Positions 27,140 to 35,725 of a DNA stretch of 64,000 nt are shown piece after piece. The notes beneath the pieces were generated by a model that searched no databases, was not told where the DNA came from, and saw nothing but the letters and a program-made list of their open reading frames with translations. The stretch lies in NCBI RefSeq assembly GCF_004001245.1, contig NZ_AP018724.1, positions 2,658,501-2,722,500 on the forward strand, written 5' to 3'. Numbering within the stretch: position 1 is the stretch's first letter; each line of letters opens with the position of its first letter. This DNA is from Sulfurivermis fontis. Lineage in GTDB: Bacteria > Pseudomonadota > Gammaproteobacteria > Thiohalomonadales > Thiohalomonadaceae. The position numbers and the translations under genes are program-made.

Positions 27140-27346
27140 TCAGGCGGCCTTCTTGCCGACCCAGGCCTTGTAGCCGTCCAGCACCTGATTCAGGCCGTCC
27201 TCATAGCCGGCCTCGTAGGCCTCGGTGATGTGCTGCTCACCGCGGCGCGGGTTGTGCAGGAAACCGCAGGCCCAGCCATCGATGTACTGCCGGTCGGCGC
27301 CGGCCTTTTCCATGGTGTCCATCGCCTTGTAGTAAGTCGCGTTCAT
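27140..27346 (-). CDS. Small conserved protein, weakly RMF-like
   Basis: 68 residues, acidic/basic mixed, with GWACGFLHNPRRGEQHITEAYEAGYEDG in the centre. The A-Y-x-A-G-Y-x-D-G pattern loosely recalls ribosome modulation factor (short helical protein with G-x-x-x-G-Y repeats), but the match is too weak for a call. A strong AGGAGG six bases before the ATG shows it is a real, well-translated gene. The single gene is followed by a hairpin. I do not recognise a characterised family. Confidence 0.7.
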   Translation of the reverse strand: MNATYYKAMDTMEKAGADRQYIDGWACGFLHNPRRGEQHITEAYEAGYEDGLNQVLDGYKAWVGKKAA

Positions 27347-27452
27347 GTTGCCTCCTGAAATACCTTGTCAGTCATGCAATTTTTCTGGCCAACCGCGGCC
27401 ATGGTATTAACATAGTATTCCAGTACACTATTTCAACCCCGCGAAAACTGCG

Positions 27453-27848
27453 TCAATCTCCGCGCAGCAGCACCTCCAGTTGTTTCGCACTCACGGCCCC
27501 CAGCAGCACCTTCACCACCTTGCCGCCCTCCACCAGCACCAGGGTCGGCGTGGCACGGATACCGAACTGCCGCGCCGCCGCCGGCTGCTGCACCACATCC
27601 ACCTTCACCACATTGCCATGACGTTCCGCCAAGCTGTCGATGAGCGGCGCCAGCGTGCGGCAGGGACCGCAATGCTCGCTGTAGAAATAGAACAGCAGTT
27701 TGTCGCGCCCCTGTTGCTGTGGCGTCAGCAGCGCCGCATAGTCCGGCGCCGCCTGCCCCTGCAGGCGCTTGCTACCCAGCCAGATGTACAGCGGCATGGC
27801 CATGAACAGGGCCATCACGCCGATGAGTATGAACGGCAGATATTCCAT
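27453..27848 (-). CDS. Membrane-anchored periplasmic thioredoxin
   Basis: 131 residues: N-terminal transmembrane helix (about 4-26), then a thioredoxin fold with CGPC (FYSEHCGPCRTLAPLIDSL) and a cis-proline in IRATPTLVLVEGG. It starts three bases after the stop of the TPR-PDZ-CFI protein gene. Orientation of the anchor would leave the domain in the periplasm. It probably reduces or oxidises cysteines of its operon neighbours, several of which carry conserved Cys. Confidence 0.9.
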   Translation of the reverse strand: MEYLPFILIGVMALFMAMPLYIWLGSKRLQGQAAPDYAALLTPQQQGRDKLLFYFYSEHCGPCRTLAPLIDSLAERHGNVVKVDVVQQPAAARQFGIRATPTLVLVEGGKVVKVLLGAVSAKQLEVLLRGD

Positions 27849-27851
27849 GTC

Positions 27852-29300
27852 TCAGACCACCCGACTGACTACGTTGCGGCGGCGCCGCCACCCGACGAGC
27901 AGCGCCAGCAACGCAACGACAGCCAGCAGCGCCCAGACCGGATGCCGGACCGCATACACCACCGGCGTCAGCACGCCGCGCACCACCGTGCGCAACCCCT
28001 CGCGCTCGCGGATGTAATCGGCGAGCGGCGGCGAATGCTCATAGTACTGCGCGACAAACCAGCGTCCCGGCGCGTTGGTCAGCAGATGCCGGTCACGGAA
28101 CTCGCGCAGCGTCGCCACATGTTCTTCGAACGGCGAGCCATAGGCCGCGGTGGCGATGAAGCAACCGGAGGAGGTGGCCGACACGCCTTTCTTCGCAGCG
28201 GTGGCGCCGGCGGCGGCCTGCTGTGGTGCAACCATGGCCGCCAGATCGGCACGTGTCAGCGTCAGTTCTTCCGGCATGCCGTTGCGCTCGATACGCACCG
28301 CCACTGAGGTGCCAGGCTCACCACGCAGCCGCTTGATCACCTCGACATTGCGCAGACCACGCACGGTCTGGCCATCGACGGCCAGAATCCGATCGCCGGC
28401 GTGTACGCCCGCCTGCTCGGCCGGCCCGGCGGGGAAGGTACGCACCACTACCGGCAGGGTGTCAGCCGTATCGAATTGCAATTCGATACCCACGCCACCG
28501 GCCGGCAATGACACCGCCAGTACCAGCTCGGCCTGCTGTGTTTCCTTCGCATTCACTGCCGTGCAATTCTCCAGCCCCCAGAACACACCGGTCCATTCGG
28601 CTTTGTAGATGGTGCGCGGAAATTTCAGCACCATCTGGGTCCCTTCATCATTCACCTTACCGGTAAATTCGCTGCGCTCCTTTGGTATTTCACAACCGGA
28701 GCGCCCCTCGATGAAGGCCTCACGGGTGACGATGCCTTTGATCACCGCCCCGGCAATCTGTCCCTCGAAGCGATGCACCGCATCCGGCAGCTCCGGTTGC
28801 TGATCCATATCGCCAAGCAGTAAGCCGCCATGAAAGATCACCTGCACCGGCGCCGGTCGGCTGCGCCCCTCGGCCGTGAAACGGTCACCTTCCACGCGCA
28901 CCGCATACCCGCTCCAGTTACCCGACAGCGCCTGGGCCTGGGCGGTGCGTTCCTGCATGTATTCGAGGGCGATGATCTTGTCGCGCACCTTGGCGGCATC
29001 GACCGCCTCCGGCGCCAGTTCGAGGTAGCGCCGGAAGCTGGCGATGGCACCCGCCGTATTGCCCAGCTTTTCCTGCACCACGCCGAGATTGAAGTGCGGG
29101 TCCGCCCACTGCGGCGCCAGCCGTGCGGCCTGCTCCAGTTCCTTCACCGCGTAGCGCAGATCATCCATCGTCTTGGCCATCTCGATGGCGGTGCGCCCGC
29201 GCACCATATAGCGGCGCGCCTCTTCCGACACATCCTGCGCCCAGGATGACATCGACACCACCAGCAACACGCCGACCAGCCACACCGTACCGACTTTCAT
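27852..29300 (-). CDS. TPR-PDZ protein with CFI-box C-terminal domain
   Basis: 482 residues: signal peptide (about 1-21), two or three TPR-like helices (about 25-105, including [30 protein letters not shown]), a beta-rich middle region (about 115-260), a PDZ domain (about 270-350, [17 protein letters not shown]), and a CFI-box C-terminal segment [24 protein letters not shown], then a membrane helix (about 452-472) with Arg-rich end. The CFI-box is a recurrent C-terminal segment of unknown function with an invariant Cys. The same operon supplies a membrane thioredoxin, which could act on it. Confidence 0.85.
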   Translation of the reverse strand: MKVGTVWLVGVLLVVSMSSWAQDVSEEARRYMVRGRTAIEMAKTMDDLRYAVKELEQAARLAPQWADPHFNLGVVQEKLGNTAGAIASFRRYLELAPEAVDAAKVRDKIIALEYMQERTAQAQALSGNWSGYAVRVEGDRFTAEGRSRPAPVQVIFHGGLLLGDMDQQPELPDAVHRFEGQIAGAVIKGIVTREAFIEGRSGCEIPKERSEFTGKVNDEGTQMVLKFPRTIYKAEWTGVFWGLENCTAVNAKETQQAELVLAVSLPAGGVGIELQFDTADTLPVVVRTFPAGPAEQAGVHAGDRILAVDGQTVRGLRNVEVIKRLRGEPGTSVAVRIERNGMPEELTLTRADLAAMVAPQQAAAGATAAKKGVSATSSGCFIATAAYGSPFEEHVATLREFRDRHLLTNAPGRWFVAQYYEHSPPLADYIREREGLRTVVRGVLTPVVYAVRHPVWALLAVVALLALLVGWRRRRNVVSRVV

Positions 29301-29310
29301 GTTTCTCCCC

Positions 29311-30303
29311 CTAACGCCCCAATTGCCCCATCAATGCGCCGGCCCGCTGCGGGTCGGCCTGGTATTGCGCTTCGAGTTGTTGCAGCCGCTGCTCGTCCTG
29401 CGCCAGTTGCTCGCGCTCGCGCCGCCGCCGCTCCAGTTCCTGCTTCAGCTTCTGCTGCTCGGCCCTGGCCCGCTCCAGCGCCTCGCGTGCGCGACGTTGC
29501 GCCTCGCTTTCCTGCGGCTGGCCGGCGGGAGCCTCCTTCAATCTCAGGCCGGCCAGTTCACGTTCCTGGCGCGCTGCCTCCTCCTCGCTGGCCTTGAGTT
29601 TCTGCTCCAGCGTCCGTATCTGCTGTTCGGCCTGCTGGGTCTGCTGCCGGTTCACCTGCTTGCGTTCGGACAGCAGCGTGACAAATTGCCGCTGCACCTC
29701 CACCGGTGTCGGTGCCGGCGGCTCCGGAACCTTGCCGGCATAATCCGGCCCCTTGAGGCCGCCTGCCCCCTGCGCCCCCAACTCGGCCTTGCTGCGCGCC
29801 TCCTCATCGGTCTTGGCCCGCGTCGCCGCATCGCTCCAGGCGGCACTGCCCCGCAACTGCCCCAATGCATCGCCACCGGCAGACGGTACCGGTTTCAGAG
29901 TCAGGCCGCCGGAACCACCGCCATTGTCCAGCCCCTTGAACTCTTGCAGCGTGCCTTGCATCGCCTCACGGAATTTCTGCTCCTGCAGCTTGAGCTGCGC
30001 CTCCTTCTGCGCCTGCGCGTCGGCAGCCGCCTTGGCCTGTTGCGCGGCAGATTCCTTGCTCTGTCCGCCACTCTGCTGCTTGACGCTGGGGCTGTCGTAA
30101 CCGAAGCAGCCGATGGAGTCGTTCGGTTGCAGTTTCTGCGCACGTGCCGCCTCGCAGGCGGCCTTGGTGGGAAAACAGCAATAGGTGGACTGGCCGGTAT
30201 ATTTGACGATCACCGGCGAATAGGCGATCCACCAATCCGCCAGCGCAAGCCACGGCACACCCAGCAGCAATAGAGCGGCCACACCATGACGCAACGCCGT
30301 CAT
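29311..30303 (-). CDS. Secreted Cys-pair and coiled-coil protein
   Basis: 330 residues: signal peptide (about 1-22), a short cysteine-containing module ([14 protein letters not shown]...IGCFGYD, four Cys between about 40 and 67), then a Gln/Ala/Lys-rich region and a long coiled coil of about 130 residues ([20 protein letters not shown] and onward). I do not recognise the family. Start ATG 30301-30303 overlaps the upstream FecR stop (ATGA) with GGAGG before it. The ten-base gap to the CFI-box gene shows one operon. Likely a structural or scaffold protein of the periplasm. Confidence 0.78.
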   Translation of the reverse strand: MTALRHGVAALLLLGVPWLALADWWIAYSPVIVKYTGQSTYCCFPTKAACEAARAQKLQPNDSIGCFGYDSPSVKQQSGGQSKESAAQQAKAAADAQAQKEAQLKLQEQKFREAMQGTLQEFKGLDNGGGSGGLTLKPVPSAGGDALGQLRGSAAWSDAATRAKTDEEARSKAELGAQGAGGLKGPDYAGKVPEPPAPTPVEVQRQFVTLLSERKQVNRQQTQQAEQQIRTLEQKLKASEEEAARQERELAGLRLKEAPAGQPQESEAQRRAREALERARAEQQKLKQELERRRREREQLAQDEQRLQQLEAQYQADPQRAGALMGQLGR

Positions 30304-31217
30304 TCCGCCCCCTCCTCGCGCCACCAGCGCCGCGTCGTGTTCCAGTCGATGGCCGCCGCCGCAGTGAGCGGCTCACCCTGCCGTGTGAAAAGACGTTGTC
30401 CGGCCGCGACCATCACGGCACTGTCGCCATCTGTCGGCGTTGCCTCTACCACGCCCTCCAGCACCAGCAACTCGGTACTGCCGTCCGGCGCCTGCCGTAC
30501 CGCAAAGCGGGTGCCACGAACGGCAAGGACCGCGGCCGGGGTGCGCACCTCCACGCGTTTCATGCGCGTCAGCAGCGGCGTCACTGCCGCATAGAACGCG
30601 CCGCGGCTGATATCCACCACCGCATTGCCCAGATCGTCCAGTGTCAGCTGCACCTCGGTATCGGCAGCGATCTGGGCCGCGGTCGCACCGTCCTGCAACA
30701 TGAATTCGGCGCCACTGCCGGGGCCGGTGCGCAGGCGATCGCCGGAACGCAACGGTGTCGCACTGTCGGCCGCCAGCGGCGCCCAGCCCCCCGCGGGGTT
30801 GCTGCGTTCCACCTGGCCCCGCTGTTCGATGACGGCGGCACCGATCGGCTGGCCGGGGGCGCGCGCCAGCAGGCGCTGCGCCAGCGTCAGACTCTTGCGG
30901 GCCCGCTGCAGGTCCTGATCGAGGTTGGCACACAGTTCGCGGTAGTCGTTATAGTTTGCACGGCTCACCGCCACCGCCTCACGCGCCACGGCCTCGGCGG
31001 CGCGGTCCTTGCTGCTGAGGGACAGACGCAAGGCGCTTTCGGCATCACGCAACGTCTGCTCTGCCAGCGCCACCCCGCGATTGCACATGGTGATATCCCG
31101 CTGCAACCGCTGCTCACGGGCTGCCAGCACCCGCAGAATCCCATCCGCGGGGGACGCCAGGACCGAAAGCTGCATCCCGGCCAGCATCAGAATGAGAAAA
31201 ACAATCCGTTGCATCAT
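30300..31217 (-). CDS. FecR-domain periplasmic protein 1
   Basis: 305 residues: signal peptide (about 1-21), an amphipathic helical region (about 25-115) and a FecR domain (about 125-260: GQPIGAAVIEQRGQVERSN, ATPLRSGDRLRTGPGSGAEFMLQDG, VRTPAAVLAVRGTRFAVRQ). No sigma factor, TonB receptor or FecA-like gene is adjacent, so this is not a classical iron-signalling FecR; it looks like one of the stand-alone FecR proteins exposed in the periplasm. GGGAGG precedes a double ATG. First gene of the leftward operon running to 27453. Confidence 0.85.
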   Translation of the reverse strand: MMQRIVFLILMLAGMQLSVLASPADGILRVLAAREQRLQRDITMCNRGVALAEQTLRDAESALRLSLSSKDRAAEAVAREAVAVSRANYNDYRELCANLDQDLQRARKSLTLAQRLLARAPGQPIGAAVIEQRGQVERSNPAGGWAPLAADSATPLRSGDRLRTGPGSGAEFMLQDGATAAQIAADTEVQLTLDDLGNAVVDISRGAFYAAVTPLLTRMKRVEVRTPAAVLAVRGTRFAVRQAPDGSTELLVLEGVVEATPTDGDSAVMVAAGQRLFTRQGEPLTAAAAIDWNTTRRWWREEGAE

Positions 31218-31343
31218 CTGCCTCCCGGCAAGAAAGACCCTTCAAGCTTGTCGAATCATGATGAACCGATCGCGCCATGCTGTGAAGCTGGCGCCGACAA
31301 AAGGGTATTGCCACTGCGCTTTCGTGGGGTATCCTTGTCTGCC

Positions 31344-32525
31344 ATGAGTACTTTGCGCAAGTCCTTGGTCATTCTCTGCGCCATCACCACCCTCGGCGCC
31401 TGCTCCACCTACGACGTCGTGCGCATCGCCACCAGCGGCGACCCGCGTGAGGCCGCCAGCAATCTGGCCAAGTACAAGGCCGCCAGTTACAAGCAGAATC
31501 CGGTGCAGCTGGTGCGCGATCTGCAGGCGGCGCGCCGCGATTACCAGAAGCTGGTGGATTTCCTCTCCGGCAAGGCGGGGACACAGTGGGGCAGGAAGGA
31601 GGCGGTTACGCCCAGCAACAAGCGCTACGTCAAGTACACCCAGAACTACATGAGCCGCGCCATCGTGCAATTCGATCGCGGCCTGATAACGGTGGAAACC
31701 CTCGACCCGATCCAGCCGGCACAGAGCCTGAGGAATGCCATCGTCACCACCCTGCTGACGCCGGACGATCCGCGCGCAGTGGATCTGTATTCCGACAAGA
31801 GCGTGGCACTGTCCGGCAAGCCTTATCTGCATGGACTGGTAGTGGACGAGCGCGGCCGTGTCATCGATACCCCGGCGCTGGCGGAAAGCTACGCCGACCA
31901 TCTGCTGCACACGGCCCGCCAGACGCGCATGGTGGACACCGAGCAGGGCAGCAAGAAGGTGCACTACGTGCAAATCACCATGGTGAGTGATTACGAGAAC
32001 CGTCAGGCCCAGCGCTACGCCGCCAGCGTCGACAAATACGCCAAGCAGTTCGGCGTGAGCAAGAGCCTGATCTATGCGGTGATGAAGACCGAGAGCAGCT
32101 TCAATCCCTTTGCGGTGAGCAGCGCGCCCGCCTACGGCCTGATGCAGTTGGTGCCGGAAACCGGCGGGCGTGATGCCTATACGATGGTGAAGGGCTACGA
32201 CCACACCCCGAGCAAGGACTACCTGTTCGATGCGGACCACAACATCGAACTGGGTACCGCCTATCTCCATATCCTCGAGCAGCGCTACCTGGGACGCATC
32301 GAGCATCCGCTCACCCGGGAATACTGCACCATTGCCGCCTACAACGGCGGTGCCGGCAACGTGTTCAACATGTTCTCGCCGGATCGCGCCAAGGCGCCTG
32401 ACGTGATCAACGCACTGCCGCCGGCGGAGGTGTACCGTCGCCTGCGCGACGAGCATCCGCGCGACGAAACGCGGCGCTATCTGGTGAAGGTGCTGGAGGC
32501 GCGGCGCGAGTTCGTCAACATCTGA
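31344..32525 (+). CDS. mltC: MltC-like membrane-bound lytic transglycosylase
   Basis: 393-residue lipoprotein: signal peptide with lipobox LGAC (Cys about residue 20), an MltC-type N-terminal domain (about 35-190), and an SLT domain with catalytic Glu in MKTESSFNPFAVS, followed by APAYGLMQLVPETGG and AAYNGGAGNV. It cleaves murein glycan strands, leaving 1,6-anhydroMurNAc. Start set at ATG 31344 (MSTLRKSLVIL), which gives the signal peptide; the long upstream open frame is antisense to the FecR gene. Convergent with mepK-like. Confidence 0.92.
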   Translation: MSTLRKSLVILCAITTLGACSTYDVVRIATSGDPREAASNLAKYKAASYKQNPVQLVRDLQAARRDYQKLVDFLSGKAGTQWGRKEAVTPSNKRYVKYTQNYMSRAIVQFDRGLITVETLDPIQPAQSLRNAIVTTLLTPDDPRAVDLYSDKSVALSGKPYLHGLVVDERGRVIDTPALAESYADHLLHTARQTRMVDTEQGSKKVHYVQITMVSDYENRQAQRYAASVDKYAKQFGVSKSLIYAVMKTESSFNPFAVSSAPAYGLMQLVPETGGRDAYTMVKGYDHTPSKDYLFDADHNIELGTAYLHILEQRYLGRIEHPLTREYCTIAAYNGGAGNVFNMFSPDRAKAPDVINALPPAEVYRRLRDEHPRDETRRYLVKVLEARREFVNI

Positions 32526-32550
32526 CGGCGGAATACCCGCGCCGAAAGGG

Positions 32551-33096
32551 TCAGCCGTCCCAGGTGCGGAATGGACCGGTATCGAGGTGGATGAAACCGG
32601 AGCGCGGGTAGTAGCCGACACCGCCCGCGCGCAAATCACGGGCGGCTTGCAGCAGATGCCGCAGCGCCTCACCGGGCAGGCGCACGTCGATGGCCCGTCC
32701 TTCCATGTGCAGGCTGTTCTTCGCTACACCGTTGCTGTGCTGGCGCAGCCGGGCGTTGGTCTGCGGCGAGCGGTAGCCGGAAATCACCTCATAGGGCCGG
32801 GCCAGGCCCACGCGCTGCTGCAGTTGATACAACAGGTCGAGCAACACCGGCTCCATGCTCCCCACCTCACCGCTGCGGTGATCACGTAACAGATGGTTGA
32901 TGGCGGCCAGGCCTTCGGCCACATACCTTCCATCCTGCCAGTAGACCGTGTGCAGCGATTCGCCGGTGTGCAGATTGTCGAAGGCGAGACGGCGCTCGCC
33001 GCGCACGGCGAACACCGGGGCGGAGATCAGGGCCAGGGCCGCACCCATGCCAAGGGAAAGAACACGACGGCGCGGAAGGGAAACCAATGCTTTCAT
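32551..33096 (-). CDS. mepK: DUF882/MepK-type murein endopeptidase
   Basis: 181 residues: Tat-like signal (RRRVLSLGMGAALALISAPVFA), then the M15-like DUF882 zinc peptidase domain with YEVISGYRSPQTNARLR, SLHMEGRAIDVRL and GGVGYYPRSGFIHLDTG, giving the His/Asp/His metal ligands. E. coli MepK (YcbK) cuts 3-3 cross-links made by L,D-transpeptidases. The upstream gene is the matching L,D-transpeptidase, as in E. coli ycbB-ycbK. Start at ATG 33094-33096 with the twin-arginine signal in frame. Confidence 0.92.
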   Translation of the reverse strand: MKALVSLPRRRVLSLGMGAALALISAPVFAVRGERRLAFDNLHTGESLHTVYWQDGRYVAEGLAAINHLLRDHRSGEVGSMEPVLLDLLYQLQQRVGLARPYEVISGYRSPQTNARLRQHSNGVAKNSLHMEGRAIDVRLPGEALRHLLQAARDLRAGGVGYYPRSGFIHLDTGPFRTWDG

Positions 33097-33107
33097 GGAG
33101 CGGAATT

Positions 33108-34793
33108 TTATGGATTTGCCGGCTCGGTTGCGACGATGGTTGTCGCATTTTGCTGCCACAGTTCCAGCAGACGTGCATCACGGCCATAGATATCATCGCG
33201 CAGGTGCAGCGCCCCCTCGCCGTCCACCCAGGCCGTCCAGTACACCAGATACACCGGGACCGGCGCGGGCAGGGTCAGGCCCAGCGGTTTGCCCGCCGCG
33301 ATGGCCTCTTCCAGGCGGGCACGGCTCCAGCGCGCCTCATCGGCCAGCAGCCGGCGCGCCAGTTCGACAGGGTCCTCCAGACGGATGCAGCCGGAGCTGA
33401 AGGCGCGCGCCGGCAGGTTGAACAGGCTGCGGTCCGGTGTGTCGTGCAGAAAGATGCCGTAGCGGTTGGGCAGCAGGAACTTGATGCGGCCGAGGGCATT
33501 GTGCGGCCCGGGGTCCTGGCGCAGGCTGTAGGGAAATCTGTCACCGTCCACACGCTCCCAATCGATGGCGGCAGCATCCACCTGACTGCCGTTGCCGTCC
33601 AGACTGCTGAACAGGCGCATGCCGGCCCGCTGCAGGTATCCGGGGTCACGCCGCAGGCGCGGCAGGATGTCGTCGCGGAAAATGGTGCGCGGCACATACC
33701 AGTACGGATTGAGCACCAGCGAGGTCATCGTGCTGGTGAATACCGGCGTCTGACGGTAGTCGCGCCCGACGATGACGCGCATGTCCAGCACCACCTGGCC
33801 ATCTTCGACCAATTGCAGATCATAACCGGCCATGTTGACCAGAATGTGGCGCGGCTCCATCTGCCGCGGCAGCCAGCGCCAGCGATCCATATTGGCGGCG
33901 ATCTGTAGGATGCGCTGCTCCACCGGCACATTCAGGGCCGCCAGGGTGGCATCCCCCACGCTGCCGTCCGCCTGCAGGCCATGCCGCCGCTGAAAACGGC
34001 GCACTGCACGACGCACGGTGTTGTCATAAAGCTCCGGCTCCGCCGCCTCGGCCGCAGCGAGGTCACCGGACAGCCACAGGCGGCGGCGCAACTGCGCCAC
34101 ACGCGGCTCACGTGCGCCGAAACGCAGAATCTCCCCGCCCGCGACTTCCGGCCAGCCACCCTGCGCCGCAACGGCACGGTACTGCTGCAAGGCCAGGCGC
34201 AGGCGGCGATAGCCCTCGTACTGCGGCGGCAACCCGGCCAGCACCGCAGCCAGGTTGCGCTGCGCCAGGACCTGCGGCAGCAGCGCGGCGGGGTCGAGTG
34301 GAACATAAGGGATGAACCAGTCGCTACCGGCACGACGTGGATCGATACGCCCGCTGTAAACATTCAGACTGTAATGCAGGAAGGCATCGGTCAGCAGCAG
34401 GTCGAGTTGCGCCAGATGCTGGATATCGTCGATGGGGCCGAACAGGCGCTGCTCGATGGCCGCGATGGGATAATCGCCCACCGGCAGACCTTCGGCCTCG
34501 GCCTGACGCAGCACATGCAGCAGTTCCCCGGCCTCGATGAAAATGCCGTCACGGTCGAACCAGGCGGGACGAAACCCGCGCTGCCAGTAATAGCGGCTCA
34601 CCTGATCGGGCAGCGCCAGCGTCACGCCATCGACGCGCTCGGCGCCGTTGATGGCCACCACATACCGAATCAGTTCCGCCGTCTCTGCCACGGTGGCATC
34701 GGTGGCCGGCCACTGCAGAGGCGCGGCCTGCAAGGGCACCCACCAGAGCAACAGCAACAGGGGACGCAGGTATTCAGTCAAAGAACAGCGCAT
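33108..34793 (-). CDS. ldtD: L,D-transpeptidase LdtD (YcbB) type
   Basis: 561 residues: signal peptide (about 1-24), a scaffold region, a peptidoglycan-binding domain (RRAVRRFQRRHGLQADGSVGDATLAALN), and a YkuD catalytic domain with HDTPDRSLF and SSGCIRLEDP (catalytic Cys). It forms 3-3 cross-links in peptidoglycan. Start ATG 34791-34793 with GGAG upstream; it overlaps the end of the thioredoxin gene by 20 bases. Longer frames would run into that gene and are rejected. The 11-base gap to mepK indicates an operon. Confidence 0.92.
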   Translation of the reverse strand: MRCSLTEYLRPLLLLLWWVPLQAAPLQWPATDATVAETAELIRYVVAINGAERVDGVTLALPDQVSRYYWQRGFRPAWFDRDGIFIEAGELLHVLRQAEAEGLPVGDYPIAAIEQRLFGPIDDIQHLAQLDLLLTDAFLHYSLNVYSGRIDPRRAGSDWFIPYVPLDPAALLPQVLAQRNLAAVLAGLPPQYEGYRRLRLALQQYRAVAAQGGWPEVAGGEILRFGAREPRVAQLRRRLWLSGDLAAAEAAEPELYDNTVRRAVRRFQRRHGLQADGSVGDATLAALNVPVEQRILQIAANMDRWRWLPRQMEPRHILVNMAGYDLQLVEDGQVVLDMRVIVGRDYRQTPVFTSTMTSLVLNPYWYVPRTIFRDDILPRLRRDPGYLQRAGMRLFSSLDGNGSQVDAAAIDWERVDGDRFPYSLRQDPGPHNALGRIKFLLPNRYGIFLHDTPDRSLFNLPARAFSSGCIRLEDPVELARRLLADEARWSRARLEEAIAAGKPLGLTLPAPVPVYLVYWTAWVDGEGALHLRDDIYGRDARLLELWQQNATTIVATEPANP

Positions 34794-35106
34794 AGGGCCG
34801 CTCCAGTGCCGCCGCCAGTTGCCCCGGCGTGAAATTGCGCGCCAGGCGCAGCGACTCCCGGCCGTCGATGTACACCGCCACCACCGGCACCGTGAACACC
34901 GCCTGCTGTGCCGCCAGCTCGGGCGCGGCGGCACAGTCCACCACCGCCACGGCGATACGCGGAAACTCCTGCCGCAGCAGCGCCAGAATGCGCGGCTTGA
35001 GCACTTGGCAGACGGCGCAGTCAGGGCGGCTGAAATACACTACAGCAGCGGGATTCTGCTGCAAAAAGTCGGTGAATTGCGCGGTGGATTCGAGAATGGT
35101 CGGCAT
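34774..35106 (-). CDS. Thioredoxin-family protein (CAVC)
   Basis: 110 residues: thioredoxin fold, no signal peptide, active site CAVC in YFSRPDCAVCQVLKPRI, followed by VPVVAVYIDGRESLRLARNFTPGQL with the cis-proline VPV. Likely cytoplasmic. It overlaps ldtD by 20 bases, so it is translated with the cell-wall genes, an odd pairing. ATG 35104-35106 chosen because MPTILESTAQFTDFL matches thioredoxin beginnings; a longer start at 35157 would overlap the divergent DUF2384 gene. Confidence 0.85.
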   Translation of the reverse strand: MPTILESTAQFTDFLQQNPAAVVYFSRPDCAVCQVLKPRILALLRQEFPRIAVAVVDCAAAPELAAQQAVFTVPVVAVYIDGRESLRLARNFTPGQLAAALERPYALFFD

Positions 35107-35155
35107 GAGGCTTTTTTGACGTGGCGCGGCGTGTCCGTGATAATGGGCAAAGACC

Positions 35156-35554
35156 ATGCAGGAGAATCAACTTTTGTCCCATTACAGCCAACAGGACCGC
35201 GAGCAGCTCGCCATCCTCGTCATGGGCGTGCTGGATGACTGGAACATTCGTGAAGAATACCAGATCAGCCTGCTCGGCCTGCCGGAAGACACGGCCGTAC
35301 GCGAACTGACAAAATTCAGCCGCGGCAAGGCCCTGCCCGATGACGATGATCTGCTCGCCCGTGCCGTGCATCTCATCGGCATCCACCAGGCCCTGCACGT
35401 GGTATTCCCGCTCAACCCCAAGATGGCCGGTTTCTGGCTCACCACGCGCAACCGCTATTTCCGCGGCCAGCCGCTGACCGTGATGCTGGAAGAGGGCCTG
35501 CCCGGCATGGACCGCGTGTGGCGCCATCTGGACTGTACCCGCAACTGGGAATGA
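35156..35554 (+). CDS. MbcA/ParS-type toxin-binding (DUF2384) protein without toxin
   Basis: 132 residues. The C-terminal half reads WLTTRNRYFRGQPLTVMLEEG then LPGMDRVWRHLDCTRNW, the DUF2384/MbcA-ParS toxin-binding signature in its long gammaproteobacterial form. The N-terminal half is helical (YQISLLGLPEDTAVRELTKFSRGKALPDDDDLLARAVHLIGIH) and could hold a degenerate DNA-binding fold. No RES-domain toxin gene is adjacent on either side, so this is either an orphan antitoxin or a domain reused for regulation. Divergent from the thioredoxin gene with almost no gap. Confidence 0.8.
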   Translation: MQENQLLSHYSQQDREQLAILVMGVLDDWNIREEYQISLLGLPEDTAVRELTKFSRGKALPDDDDLLARAVHLIGIHQALHVVFPLNPKMAGFWLTTRNRYFRGQPLTVMLEEGLPGMDRVWRHLDCTRNWE

Positions 35555-35561
35555 AGAAGAC

Positions 35562-35675
35562 AGCTACGAGCTACAAGGGACAAGGTACGAAAACACGTCT
35601 GCAGCGTATGTTTCCCATTGGCTGATCTGGCCGTGCGCGCAGCACACCGCTTCCTCGTATCTCGTGCCTCGTACC
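35562..35675. repeat. ACGAG-type heptamer palindrome
   Basis: Left arm in 7-base steps (CTACGAG, CTACAAG, GGACAAG, GTACGAA) and inverted right arm at 35653-35675 (CTCGTAT, CTCGTGC, CTCGTAC steps), with a ~60-base loop. The right arm reversed reads GGTACGAGGCACGAG, matching the left arm unit by unit. It has the architecture of the CAAGT-type arrays with a different core. It fills most of the gap before the TauE/SafE gene. Confidence 0.65.
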
Positions 35676-35725
35676 CGACGGCCGCCTGGCCAACAGGTGC
35701 AGCGTCGTTATAATCCGTGCCCACC

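Noticed and set aside
30300-31217. Classical FecR/sigma iron signalling
   Set aside because: No ECF sigma factor, TonB receptor or iron gene is adjacent to either FecR-domain gene in the window.
30396-31343. An N-terminal extension of the MltC frame by 316 residues
   Set aside because: The extension is antisense to the FecR gene and lacks any signal peptide; the lipobox-containing start at 31344 fits MltC.
35156-35554. DsrC/TusE sulfur carrier
   Set aside because: No conserved C-terminal Cys pair; the sequence matches the DUF2384/MbcA-ParS toxin-binding pattern instead.
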